Positions 8,509 to 18,070 of a DNA stretch of 64,000 nt are shown here, piece by piece; position 1 is the first letter of the stretch, and each line of letters begins with the position of its first letter. Source of the DNA: Amaricoccus macauensis (GTDB lineage: Bacteria > Pseudomonadota > Alphaproteobacteria > Rhodobacterales > Rhodobacteraceae); the NCBI RefSeq assembly GCF_014201905.1, contig NZ_JACHFM010000001.1, positions 496,001-560,000 of the forward strand, in the 5' to 3' direction. A program made the position numbers and the translations under genes. The notes below the pieces were generated by a model that was given only the letters and a program-made list of their open reading frames with translations, did no database searches and had not been told where the DNA came from.

Positions 8509-10766
8509 TGACGCCACCACCCGAAGCGCCCGTATCCGAAGCCGCGATTTCCGAAGCCCCTGTCACCGTTCACGATGCCGCGCCGCACTGGCCTGCGGCG
8601 GCGCGCCCGCGCGAGGGCGCGCCGAATGTGGTCTTCGTGGTCCTTGATGACTGCGGCTTCTCGCAACTCGGCTGCTATGGCGCATCGATCCGCACGCCCG
8701 CGATCGACCGTCTGGCGGCGAACGGCCTGCGCTATACCAACTTCCACGTCGCGGCGATGTGTTCGCCGACCCGCAGCTCGCTCCTGACCGGGCGCAATCA
8801 CCATTCGGTCGGCATGGGCTATCTCGCAGACTTCGACACCGGCTTCGACAACGCCCGTGGCGCGATCAGTCCGAAGGCCGCAACGCTTGCGGAAATGCTG
8901 CGTGACGCCGGCTATGGCACCTGTGCGCTCGGCAAGTGGCACCTCGCGCCGCCTGCCGAGTGCAGCCCGGTCGGTCCGTTTCGCAACTGGCCGACCCAGC
9001 GCGGCTTCGACCGCTGGTACGGCTTTCTCGGCGGCGAGGATGACCAGTACGCCCCCGAGCTCTGGGAGGACCAGCACTACGCCACCCTGCCAGACCGCGA
9101 CGACTATCACCTGAGCGAAGATCTGGTGGACCGTGCCGAGGCGTTTCTCGCGGACCATGTGACGACGACGCCGGAGCGGCCGTTCTTTCTCTATCTCGCC
9201 TTCGGGGCCTGCCACGCGCCGCATCAGGCGCCTGCCGACTTCATCGAGCCCTATCGAGGCGCCTTCGATGCCGGATGGGACGCGGAGCGCGAACGGGTGC
9301 TTGCGCGGCAGAAGGCAATGGGGCTCGTGCCGCGCGAAACCGCCCTGCCCGACCGCAACGCCGACGTGGCGCCGTGGGACGAGGTGCAGGAGGACGCCCG
9401 CGCGGTCCTGCGCCGGATGCAGGAGGTGTTCGCCGGGTTCACCACCCACACCGACGCCCAGATCGGCCGCCTCGTCGACTATCTCGACGCGCAGGGACTG
9501 AGTGAGAACACCCTTCTCGTCGTCATGTCCGACAACGGCGCCAGCGGCGAGGGCGGCGCGTTCGGCTCCGAGAACGAATACCGCTACTTCCTCGGGCTGC
9601 CGGACACGCTGGAGGAGAACAAGGCGGCAATCGACCGGCTCGGCGGCCCATGGACCCACAACCACTATCCCGCTGGCTGGGCGCAGGCCGGCAACACGCC
9701 GCTGAAGATGTACAAGAAGTTCACCTTCGGCGGCGGTATCAGGGCACCGCTGGTGCTGCACTGGCCTGCGGGGATCGCCGAGCGCGGCGGGTTCCGGTCG
9801 CAATTCCACCATGTGATCGACCTGGTGCCGACGGTGCTGGAACTCGCGGGCGTCGAGGCGCCCGGGATCTATCGCGGCATCGAGCAGCTGCCGGTCCACG
9901 GCACATCGCTCGCCTACAGCTTTGCGGATGCCGGGGCGCCCACCCGGCGGGGAACACAGTACTTCGAGATGGGTGGCCAGCGCGGTATCTGGCATGACGG
10001 CTGGAAGGCGGTGACCCGCCACACGAGCGGCACAGCCTACGATGATGACGTGTGGGAACTCTACCACATCGCCGCGGACTACTCCGAGACGCGCGACCTC
10101 GCCGCGGCCGAGCCCGAGCGCGTGGCGGCGCTCACGACGCTCTGGTGGCAGGAAGCACGGCGCCACGGCGTTCTGCCCCTCGACGACCGGGCACAGGCGC
10201 GGGCCTTCGCGCGGGATCCAGCGACCACCAGCCGGAGAGAGTTCGTGATGCTCCCCGGTACCCGGCTTCTGACGCCGGTCTCGGGACCGAACTTCGCGCT
10301 GCGGCCGTTCCGCATCGAGGCCGAGGTGGCGCCCCTTGCGGGCGGCGAGGCGGGCGTGCTTTTCGCCTACGGCCGGCGTGCCGCCGGCTTCGCGCTCTAC
10401 GTGCGCGAGGGGCGCCTCTCCTTCGACTACAACCTCGCCGGACGCCACGTAACGCTACGCGCGCCGGGCACGTTGACGGGGGCGACCCACCTCGGCGGCG
10501 AGTTGCTGATCCACGGCGAGCAGCCCCGCTTCGTGCTCTCGGTGGACGGAATGGTGGTTGCGCAGGCCGAGTTGCCCATGGCGTTTCCCGCAGGGTTCGG
10601 GCTGCTCTCGTCCCAGTGCGGGATGAACTACCCTTCGCCGGTATCGCCGGACTACGCCGCGCCGTTCCGCTTCACGGGGGGCCTCGCCCGCGTGACGATC
10701 ACTCTCGGCGAGGCCGATCCCGCCGCCGGTGACGGCCTCTGGCAGGCAGCGCTCCGGCGACAGTAG
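8508..10766 (+). CDS. Arylsulfatase (AtsA-like)
   Basis: A 752-residue sulfatase. The formylglycine motif is CSPTR at residues 85-89 followed by SSLLTG, metal aspartates lie at 47-48 (LDDCGFSQLG), and SDNGASGEGG and KFTFGGGIRAP match the AtsA subfamily. The C-terminal 150 residues form the extra beta-rich domain seen in long AtsA-type enzymes. No signal peptide is visible, so it is probably cytoplasmic like its partner at 1877-3409. ATG 8508 overlaps the gntR stop; GTG 8505 is the other option. The two sulfatases may act on different positions of one imported sulfated compound. Confidence 0.88.
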   Translation: MTPPPEAPVSEAAISEAPVTVHDAAPHWPAAARPREGAPNVVFVVLDDCGFSQLGCYGASIRTPAIDRLAANGLRYTNFHVAAMCSPTRSSLLTGRNHHSVGMGYLADFDTGFDNARGAISPKAATLAEMLRDAGYGTCALGKWHLAPPAECSPVGPFRNWPTQRGFDRWYGFLGGEDDQYAPELWEDQHYATLPDRDDYHLSEDLVDRAEAFLADHVTTTPERPFFLYLAFGACHAPHQAPADFIEPYRGAFDAGWDAERERVLARQKAMGLVPRETALPDRNADVAPWDEVQEDARAVLRRMQEVFAGFTTHTDAQIGRLVDYLDAQGLSENTLLVVMSDNGASGEGGAFGSENEYRYFLGLPDTLEENKAAIDRLGGPWTHNHYPAGWAQAGNTPLKMYKKFTFGGGIRAPLVLHWPAGIAERGGFRSQFHHVIDLVPTVLELAGVEAPGIYRGIEQLPVHGTSLAYSFADAGAPTRRGTQYFEMGGQRGIWHDGWKAVTRHTSGTAYDDDVWELYHIAADYSETRDLAAAEPERVAALTTLWWQEARRHGVLPLDDRAQARAFARDPATTSRREFVMLPGTRLLTPVSGPNFALRPFRIEAEVAPLAGGEAGVLFAYGRRAAGFALYVREGRLSFDYNLAGRHVTLRAPGTLTGATHLGGELLIHGEQPRFVLSVDGMVVAQAELPMAFPAGFGLLSSQCGMNYPSPVSPDYAAPFRFTGGLARVTITLGEADPAAGDGLWQAALRRQ

Positions 10767-10932
10767 CTTCACGCGCCACCCCGGGCGGCCTCTCCCAAGA
10801 TCGGCCGGGCACAGCTCTCCGGGACGCGGACGTGGGCAGGAACGGCCGGGGCGCATATCTGGCCCAAGCCCGGCGGGACCGAAGGCAAGCCTCCGCGTTA
10901 ACCGAACGGAAAGAACCAGTATCCCGAGTGGC

Positions 10933-10967
10933 GACGCGCCCCCTACAATCGCAATCAGGGGCGCGTC
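10933..10967. terminator. Hairpin between convergent genes
   Basis: A 10-bp GC-rich stem (GACGCGCCCC 10933-10942 with GGGGCGCGTC 10958-10967) lies between the sulfatase and the thiolase stop codons. There is no T-tract on either strand, so it may be a weak bidirectional terminator or an mRNA 3'-end stabiliser. Confidence 0.4.
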
Positions 10968-10997
10968 GTCGTTAACCACGTTTGGTGGCGTCAGACC

Positions 10998-12176
<1,179 letters not shown>

Positions 12177-12266
12177 TGGGCCTCCCCCTTCTGGTCTGGC
12201 GCCACCGTCGCTCCCTCCGCGTCAAGGTGCAAGTCGCTTCCGGCACATCAAATCAGGCGCCCGGGA

Positions 12267-13256
12267 TCAGGCGGCGGCCCGCGTGCCGCCCCTGCGCGTT
12301 TCGGTCCAGTCGATCACCGGGCCGATCGGAATGATCCGGGTCGGATTTATCTCCGGATGACTACGGTAGTAGTGATTGACAATATGTTCGAAGTCGACGG
12401 TCTCGGCGATGCCGGGCGTCTGGTAGAGCTCACGCGTGTAGTCCCAGAGTCGCGGATAGTCGATGATCCGCCGGCGGTTGCACTTGAAGTGCGTGTTGTA
12501 GACCAGATCGAACCGGAAGAGCGTCGTGGCGGCGCGCCAATCCGCCTCGGTCAGCCGGTCGCCCGCGAGGTAGCGGGAGCGGCCGAGGCGATCCTCCATC
12601 CAGTCGAGCGTCTCGAACACCTCCCTGGCGGGGATGTCGTAAGCCGCCTGCGTGCGGGCGAACCCGGCACGGTATACGCCATTGTTCAGACCGGGATAGA
12701 CCCGCTCGTTCACCCGGTCGATTTCGTCGCGGAGCGCCTCGGGATGGAAGTCGAGGGTGTTGCCGGTGACGCCGTCGAAGGCGGAATTCAGCATCCGGAC
12801 GATTTCGGAGGACTCGTTCGAGACGATCCGGCTCGTCGCCTTGTCCCAGAGCACCGGCACTGTCACCTTGGTCGTCGCCTCGGGCTCGTCGGCGAGATAG
12901 ACCTCGCGCAGGAACGCCGTGCCGAGCACGGTGTCGCCCGTCGTTCGGGGAAAATCGGTGGCAAAGGTCCAGCCATCTTCGCCCATCAACGGATCCACGA
13001 CATCAACGCTGATATGCGGCGTGAGCTCCTTCAGTGCCCGGAAGATCAGCGTTCGGTGAGCCCACGGACAGGCGAGCGAAACATAAAGGTGATAGCGCCC
13101 GCTCTCGGCCGCGAAGCCGCCACGCCCCGTGGGGCCGGGCGCGCCATCGGGTGTAATCCAGTTCCGCCAAGCGCTGTCAGCGCGCTGAAAGCTGCCGTCC
13201 GTCGACTTTGGCGCCACCGGACCCGTCTCCCAGACCCCATTGACCAGCCGTCCCAT
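12267..13256 (-). CDS. Glutathionyl-hydroquinone reductase (Xi-class GST)
   Basis: A 329-residue protein of the YqjG/PcpF/ECM4 family. The catalytic cysteine is C63 in the motif LACPWAHRT, followed by the family hallmarks around TVPVLWDK and SNESSEIVRMLN, and an all-helical C-terminal GST domain. These enzymes reduce glutathionyl-hydroquinones to hydroquinones in the cytoplasm using glutathione. The ATG at 13256 gives the family length; an upstream extension of the open frame to 13670 runs antisense to the next gene and is rejected. It is followed 90 bp later by the thiolase in the same direction and is divergent from dgcN. Confidence 0.88.
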   Translation of the reverse strand: MGRLVNGVWETGPVAPKSTDGSFQRADSAWRNWITPDGAPGPTGRGGFAAESGRYHLYVSLACPWAHRTLIFRALKELTPHISVDVVDPLMGEDGWTFATDFPRTTGDTVLGTAFLREVYLADEPEATTKVTVPVLWDKATSRIVSNESSEIVRMLNSAFDGVTGNTLDFHPEALRDEIDRVNERVYPGLNNGVYRAGFARTQAAYDIPAREVFETLDWMEDRLGRSRYLAGDRLTEADWRAATTLFRFDLVYNTHFKCNRRRIIDYPRLWDYTRELYQTPGIAETVDFEHIVNHYYRSHPEINPTRIIPIGPVIDWTETRRGGTRAAA

Positions 13257-13411
13257 CGCAGTCCTCCGCCCGTATTCCTGCGTCCCTCGTCCGCCGGACC
13301 ATGGAGCGAAAGGGGGAGCACGGGCAACCACGCAGGCTGGAAACGCAACGTTTCCGGGCTTGCCAGCGGCTGACCGGGCCATATCCTCAGCCAGCACCAG
13401 CGGAGGCGACG

Positions 13412-14407
13412 ATGATCGAAGGACCCTACCTGCTGTTCCTCGGCGATGCCGCCGACCCCCTTGCCGCAAAGGTGGCGCAGGGCATACGCGACTGGCGCCC
13501 GGACGCCGCGCTCGGCCAGTACCGGATGCAGGGCTGCAATGCCGACATGGGCCTGCCGGACATGACGCCGGCCGAGGCGGCGGCGAAGGGCGCGCGGACA
13601 ATGGTCGTCGGGGTCGCGAACCGCGGCGGGGTGATCTCGCCGGCGTGGGTCGAGGTGCTCTCTCAGGCACTCGAGGCCGGGATGGACCTCGCCTCGGGGC
13701 TTCACAACCTGCTCCGGGACGAGCCCGAGCTCGTAGCCGTCGCCATGAAGACCGGGCGCGCGCTGCACGACGTACGGGTACCGCCGCACCGCTATCCGAT
13801 CGCGACCGGCAGGCGCCGGCCCGGCAAGCGCTGCCTCGCGGTCGGGACGGATTGCTCTGTCGGCAAGATGTACACCGCCCTCGCCATGGAGCGGGAGATG
13901 CGGGCGCGCGGCATGAAGGCGACGTTCCGCGCCACCGGGCAGACCGGCATTCTCATCACCGGCGGCGGCGTCCCGCTCGACGCGGTGGTGGCCGACTTCA
14001 TGGCCGGCTCCATCGAGGCGCTTTCGCCCGCGAACGACGCGGACCACTGGGATCTGATCGAGGGTCAGGGGAGCCTCTTCCATGCGTCCTACTCCGGTGT
14101 GACGCTGGCACTCATCCACGGCGGCCAGCCGGACGCGCTCGTGCTCTGTCACGAGCCGACCCGCACGCACATGCGGGGTCTTCCGGAGTACACGCTGCCG
14201 TCGCTCGAGGCGCTGCGCGATCTCGCCCTCGACATGGCGCGGATCGTCAACCCCGAGGTGCGGGTGAGCGGCGTGTCGATCAACACCGCCGGGCTCGACG
14301 CGGGCGCCGCGGAGCGGCTTCTCCGCGAGACCGAGGCGCGCCTCGGACTGCCGACCACCGATCCGTTCCGGCACGGAGCGGGGCGGCTCGTGGACGCGCT
14401 CGCGTGA
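13412..14407 (+). CDS. dgcN: N-acetyltransferase DgcN (DUF1611 family)
   Basis: A 331-residue DUF1611 protein with a P-loop-like GTDCSVGKMYT around residues 143-153. The family has been named DgcN, a D-glutamate N-acetyltransferase acting with DgcA in D-glutamate catabolism of marine proteobacteria. ATG 13412 has CGGAGG at 13401-13406; an open frame beginning at 13301 is not needed. It is first of four same-strand genes (dgcN, dgcA, a D-amino-acid transaminase, glutaminase), which supports a D-glutamate role. Older annotation would call it an uncharacterised NTPase, and the P-loop is unusual for an acetyltransferase. Confidence 0.82.
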   Translation: MIEGPYLLFLGDAADPLAAKVAQGIRDWRPDAALGQYRMQGCNADMGLPDMTPAEAAAKGARTMVVGVANRGGVISPAWVEVLSQALEAGMDLASGLHNLLRDEPELVAVAMKTGRALHDVRVPPHRYPIATGRRRPGKRCLAVGTDCSVGKMYTALAMEREMRARGMKATFRATGQTGILITGGGVPLDAVVADFMAGSIEALSPANDADHWDLIEGQGSLFHASYSGVTLALIHGGQPDALVLCHEPTRTHMRGLPEYTLPSLEALRDLALDMARIVNPEVRVSGVSINTAGLDAGAAERLLRETEARLGLPTTDPFRHGAGRLVDALA

Positions 14408-14441
14408 GCGCCCCCGGCCCCGCGACAGAGGACGTCCGTCA

Positions 14442-15407
14442 GTGAAGCTCCTGATCGAGACCGAAGTGTTTCCGCTGGCGAAGACCTTCACCATCAGTCG
14501 CGGCTCCAAGACCGAAGCCCGGGTTCTGACGGTGACGGTCGAGGCGGATGGCGTGCGCGGGCGGGGCGAATGCGTCCCCTATGCCCGCTATGGCGAGACG
14601 ATCGAGAGCGTGCGGGCGCAGGTGCGATCCCTGCCCGCCCGCTTCGATCGCGCGGCATTGCAGTCGCTGCTGCCAGCCGGCGCCGCGCGCAATGCCGTCG
14701 ACTGCGCGCTCTGGGACTGCGAGGCGAAGCGCGCCGGCCGCCGGGTGTGGGACCTCGCGGGACTGCCTGCACCCGGGCCCGAGATCACCGCCTACACGCT
14801 GTCGCTCGACACGCCGGACGCCATGCGGGCGGAAGCGGCCCGGCAGGCGTCGCGGCCCCTCCTGAAGATCAAGCTCGGCGGTGACGGCGACATGGCGCGG
14901 CTCGAGGCGGTGCGCGACGGCGCGCCCGCGGCGCGGATCATCGTCGACGCAAACGAAGGCTGGACGCCGGAAAGCTACGCGGCCCTCGCCCCCGCGCTCC
15001 TGAAGCTCGGGGTCGAGATGGTCGAGCAACCGCTGCCTGCCGGTGACGACGCAGCACTTGCCGGGATGGCGCGCCCGCTGCCGGTCTGCGCGGACGAGAG
15101 TTGCCACGACCGGGCAAGCCTCGCGGGCCTTGCGGGCAAGTACGATGTGGTGAACATCAAGCTCGACAAGACCGGCGGTCTGACCGAGGCGCTGGCACTC
15201 CGGGCCGAGGCAGAGGCGCTCGGCTTCGGCATCATGGTGGGCTGCATGGTCGGAAGCTCGCTCGCCATGGCGCCGGCCGTGGTGGTGGCGCAGGGCGCGG
15301 CCTTCGTCGATCTCGACGGCCCGCTCCTGCTGGCGGCGGACCGGCCGCACGGGCTTCACTACGACGCGGGCGGGGTGTATCCGCCGGAACCGGAACTCTG
15401 GGGGTAA
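14442..15407 (+). CDS. dgcA: N-acetyl-D-glutamate racemase DgcA (enolase superfamily)
   Basis: A 321-residue muconate-lactonizing/dipeptide-epimerase-type enolase. Catalytic elements are visible in order: the K-x-K motif (KIKLGG, K142/K144), metal ligands D169 (VDANEGW), E195 (VEQPLP) and D218 (CADES), and the second lysine at NIKLDKTGG (about 240). Without context it would be called an L-Ala-D/L-Glu epimerase; next to dgcN it fits DgcA, which racemises N-acetyl-D-glutamate. The GTG start at 14442 is supported by GAGGA about 9 nt upstream. It lies 34 bp after dgcN. Confidence 0.82.
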   Translation: MKLLIETEVFPLAKTFTISRGSKTEARVLTVTVEADGVRGRGECVPYARYGETIESVRAQVRSLPARFDRAALQSLLPAGAARNAVDCALWDCEAKRAGRRVWDLAGLPAPGPEITAYTLSLDTPDAMRAEAARQASRPLLKIKLGGDGDMARLEAVRDGAPAARIIVDANEGWTPESYAALAPALLKLGVEMVEQPLPAGDDAALAGMARPLPVCADESCHDRASLAGLAGKYDVVNIKLDKTGGLTEALALRAEAEALGFGIMVGCMVGSSLAMAPAVVVAQGAAFVDLDGPLLLAADRPHGLHYDAGGVYPPEPELWG

Positions 15408-15411
15408 GATC

Positions 15412-16266
15412 GTGAACCGCATTGTCTATGTGAACGGCGACTACCTGCCTGAGGCCGACGCGAAGATCAGCGTCTTCGACCGTGGCTTCCTCTTCGCCGA
15501 CGCGGTCTACGAGGTGACGAGCGTTCTCGACGGCCGGCTCGTGGATTTCCCCGGGCATCTCGCCCGGCTCCACCGCTCGCTCGGCGCGCTCGAACTCACG
15601 ACGCCGCTCGACGACGCCGGGCTGGAGGAGATGCACCGCGAGCTCCTGAAGCGGAACCGGCTCACCGAAGGCGCGGTCTACATGCAGGTGACACGCGGCG
15701 CGGCCGACCGCGACTTCGCCTATCCTGCATCCTCCGAGCCGGGGCTCGTCGCCTTCACCCAGGCGAAGGCGCTGATCGAATCGCCGACGGCGGCGAAGGG
15801 CATCCGGGTTATCTCGGTGCAGGACATCCGCTGGGCGCGCCGCGACATCAAGACGACGCAGCTTCTCGGCCCATCCATGTGCAAGATGATCGCGAAGAAG
15901 GCCGGCGCCGATGATGCATGGTTCGTCGAGGAGGGGTTCGTCACCGAGGGCACCTCGAACAACGCCTGGATCATCACCGCCGACGGCGCCATCGTCACCC
16001 GCAACCTCTCGGCGGCGATCCTGCACGGCATCACCCGCGCCGCGGTCATGACTTACGCCGAGGCCGCCGGGATGCGCGTCGAGGAACGGCCCTTCACCAT
16101 CGCCGAGGCTCAGGGCGCGGCGGAAGCGTTCATCACCTCGGCCTCGGCCTTCGTGACGCCGGTGGTGGAAATCGACGGCGTACCACTCGGCGACGGCGCG
16201 CCGGGGCCAGTCACGAAACGGCTCCGCGAGCTCTACATCGCCGAGAGCCGGGCACGCGCGAGCTGA
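15412..16266 (+). CDS. D-amino-acid transaminase (class IV PLP enzyme)
   Basis: A 284-residue fold-type IV aminotransferase. The PLP lysine is K147 in RRDIKTTQLL, and FVTEGTSNNAW supplies the conserved cofactor-phosphate loop. These enzymes exchange amino groups between D-amino acids (D-Ala, D-Glu) and 2-oxo acids. The GTG start at 15412 lies only 4 bp after the dgcA stop. In this operon it would link D-alanine and D-glutamate pools, feeding D-glutamate to DgcN or making it. Branched-chain aminotransferase is a less likely alternative because the protein is short and aligns best with D-Ala transaminase motifs. Confidence 0.87.
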   Translation: MNRIVYVNGDYLPEADAKISVFDRGFLFADAVYEVTSVLDGRLVDFPGHLARLHRSLGALELTTPLDDAGLEEMHRELLKRNRLTEGAVYMQVTRGAADRDFAYPASSEPGLVAFTQAKALIESPTAAKGIRVISVQDIRWARRDIKTTQLLGPSMCKMIAKKAGADDAWFVEEGFVTEGTSNNAWIITADGAIVTRNLSAAILHGITRAAVMTYAEAAGMRVEERPFTIAEAQGAAEAFITSASAFVTPVVEIDGVPLGDGAPGPVTKRLRELYIAESRARAS

Positions 16267-16272
16267 GCGCCG

Positions 16273-17205
16273 ATGGCCGCGCCGGACCTCGGGCGGATCG
16301 TCGCGGACATCTATGCCGAGCTTGCGCCGCGGATCGGCGAAGGCGAGGTCGCCGACTATATTCCCGAACTCGCCCAGGTGAATCCGCGGCAGTTCGGCAT
16401 CGCCGTCATCACTCCCGAGGGCGAGGTCGTCACTGCCGGCGACGCCGACCGGCCGTTCTCGATTCAGTCGATCTCCAAGGTCTTCCTGCTCACGCTGGCA
16501 CTCGGACGGATCGGCGAAAGCCTCTGGACGCGGGTCGGGCGCGAGCCGTCGGGCTCGGCGTTCAACTCCATCGTCCAGCTGGAGCAGGAGGCCGGGCGGC
16601 CGCGCAACCCGTTCATCAACGCCGGGGCGATCGTCGTCACCGACGTCGCCATGGCCGGACACTCGCCGCGCGAGGCGATCGGCGAAATCCTGACCTTCAT
16701 GCGCTATCTGGCCGACGACGAGGACATCCTCATCGATCAAGCCGTTGCGGCGTCGGAACTCGCCACCGGCGCCCGCAATCAGGCGCTCGGCTGGTTCATG
16801 CGCTCGTTCGACCGTCTGGACCACGACGTCGACAAGGTGCTTGGCGTCTATTTCCACCACTGCGCCATTGCCATGAGCTGCCGCCAGCTGGCGCGGGCCG
16901 GCTTGTTCCTCGCGGCGGGGGGTCGGGATCCCGTGCGGGGTCACGCGGTGGTGCGGCCGGCACGGGCGCGGCGGATCAATGCGCTGATGCTGACCTGCGG
17001 GCTCTACGACGCCTCGGGCGACTTCGCCTATCGCGTGGGCTTGCCGGGCAAGAGCGGCGTCGGCGGCGGTATTCTCGCGGTGGCGCCAGGGCGCGCGGCG
17101 ATCTGCGTCTGGTCACCGGGCCTGGACGGCTTCGGCAACTCGCGGCTCGGCGGGCAGGCACTCGAGGCACTCGCCCGCCGGACCGGATGGTCGGTTTTCG
17201 GCTGA
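16273..17205 (+). CDS. glsA: Glutaminase A
   Basis: A 310-residue serine-dependent glutaminase, the usual family size. The S-x-x-K catalytic pair is S66-K69 in SIQSISKVF, and NPFINAGAI and the glycine-rich [12 protein letters not shown] are conserved. It hydrolyses L-glutamine to L-glutamate and ammonia in the cytoplasm. It starts 6 bp after the transaminase stop and is probably co-transcribed with dgcN-dgcA, which places glutamine hydrolysis next to D/L-glutamate interconversion. It ends 4 bp before a convergent small membrane-protein gene. Confidence 0.92.
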   Translation: MAAPDLGRIVADIYAELAPRIGEGEVADYIPELAQVNPRQFGIAVITPEGEVVTAGDADRPFSIQSISKVFLLTLALGRIGESLWTRVGREPSGSAFNSIVQLEQEAGRPRNPFINAGAIVVTDVAMAGHSPREAIGEILTFMRYLADDEDILIDQAVAASELATGARNQALGWFMRSFDRLDHDVDKVLGVYFHHCAIAMSCRQLARAGLFLAAGGRDPVRGHAVVRPARARRINALMLTCGLYDASGDFAYRVGLPGKSGVGGGILAVAPGRAAICVWSPGLDGFGNSRLGGQALEALARRTGWSVFG

Positions 17206-17209
17206 AGCC

Positions 17210-17452
17210 TCAGCTTCGCTTGCGCAGCGCGCCGACGATGACGAGCAACACCACCGACCCGATGATCGCCACGACGATGGCGCCGATCAGGCCAGTCGAC
17301 GCGAGTCCGAGCAGTCGAAACAGGAAGGCGCCGAGGTAGGCGCCGACGACACCGACGACGAGATTCTCGAGCAGTCCATGCTCACGCTTCATGATCTTTC
17401 CGGCGATCCAACCGGCGATCAACCCGACGATGAGGAAACTGATCCAGCCCAT
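17210..17452 (-). CDS. GlsB/YeaQ/YmgE family membrane protein
   Basis: An 80-residue, glycine-rich protein with three hydrophobic helices: MGWISFLIVGLIAGWIAG, then NLVVGVVGAYLGAFLF, then GLIGAIVVAIIGSVVLLVIV. This is the transglycosylase-associated (YeaQ/YmgE/GlsB) pattern; family members are inner-membrane stress-response proteins of unknown activity. The start is the ATG at 17452; the longer frame to 17758 would run through the tRNA-Gly gene and is rejected. Confidence 0.88.
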   Translation of the reverse strand: MGWISFLIVGLIAGWIAGKIMKREHGLLENLVVGVVGAYLGAFLFRLLGLASTGLIGAIVVAIIGSVVLLVIVGALRKRS

Positions 17453-17551
17453 GTGCAGTCCCTTCCAGTGCCCATGCCACAGGCGGCAACCTGAGGGCGT
17501 TGGCATCGCGAGTAAAGGGGGAAGAAGCGCACTGAGTGCCGCGGAAGATAC

Positions 17552-17625
17552 TGGAGCGGGTAGCGGGAATCGAACCCGCACTATCAGCTTGGGAAGCTGA
17601 GGCGCTACCACTACACCATACCCGC
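17552..17625 (-). tRNA. tRNA-Gly(CCC)
   Basis: A 74-nt cloverleaf on the minus strand, including an encoded CCA end. The acceptor GCGGGTA pairs with TACCCGC, the D-arm contains AGTGGTAG, the anticodon stem TCAGC/GCTGA closes the loop TTCCCAA (anticodon CCC), and the T-arm GCGGGTTCGATTCCCGC is canonical. Confidence 0.95.
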
Positions 17626-17889
17626 ACCGCCAGCCTACATAGCGCCCGGCTTCACACCACGCAACCCGCCCGCGCACAAATCGCGTCAAAGCCACAGGCC
17701 TCCACCAAAGGATTATTGCACTGCAATACAGACAGCGAATCACCCGCATGCGTCGCAACTTTTGTCTGTTTTGCTGATTTCAACCTTGTAAGAGCGGCGG
17801 TTCGCGGCCGAAAGAAGAGCCTTTCTCACCGGTTTCATTCTGCCGGGCCGCCCGGAGCCTTGCGCTGGGGTCGATTCAGCATTGCATTC

Positions 17890-18055
17890 CATGCATGAAA
17901 CTGTTTATGTCTTGCTTGGCCGATAAGGGAATGCCCGGGCTACGGAAGAGCCAAAAGGTCTCCGAGTTAAGACCCGACAAGGCGAACACCCAGTGGTGCT
18001 GGCCCAAGTCTGGGGAGGAATCAAAAGCGGCCTGCTTCGCAGGCCGCTTTTCTGC
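17890..18055 (+). ncRNA. Candidate structured RNA with terminator
   Basis: Several short stems follow one another: GGCT/AGCC (about 17949-17963), GGTCT/AGACC (about 17968-17985), CCAG/CTGG (about 17990-18003) and CCCA/TGGG (about 18003-18015). They are followed by a purine-rich GGGGAGGAATC and a 13-bp terminator hairpin. Series of small hairpins plus a terminator are typical of alphaproteobacterial sRNAs, but I recognise no family and cannot place the 5' end. The opposite strand is simply the 3' side of the ppx gene. Confidence 0.3.
18023..18053. terminator. Strong bidirectional terminator
   Basis: A perfect 13-bp stem (18023-18035 with 18039-18051) closes a 3-nt loop. It is flanked by A-rich bases on one side and TTTTC on the other, so it can work on both strands. 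It lies just past the ppx stop codon (minus strand) and ends the candidate plus-strand RNA. Confidence 0.85.
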
Positions 18056-18070
18056 TGTCGCAGCTTCTTT

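Larger units (their letters stand above)
17626..18070. other. 445-bp intergenic region upstream of tRNA-Gly
   Basis: This gap holds no convincing protein gene; the open frames here (for example 17895-18323) are shadows with no codon structure. The first 170 bp should contain the minus-strand tRNA-Gly promoter. From about 17880 to 18051 there is a run of small hairpins ending in a strong terminator, described separately as a candidate RNA. Confidence 0.6.

Noticed and set aside
8469-10448. 659-codon minus-strand frame opposite the second sulfatase
   Set aside because: Composition is Arg/Val/Glu-rich as expected for the reverse complement of a high-G+C gene, with no motif or ribosome binding site.
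17536-17898. Protein-coding frame over the tRNA-Gly region
   Set aside because: It runs antisense through the tRNA and has no ribosome binding site or domain.
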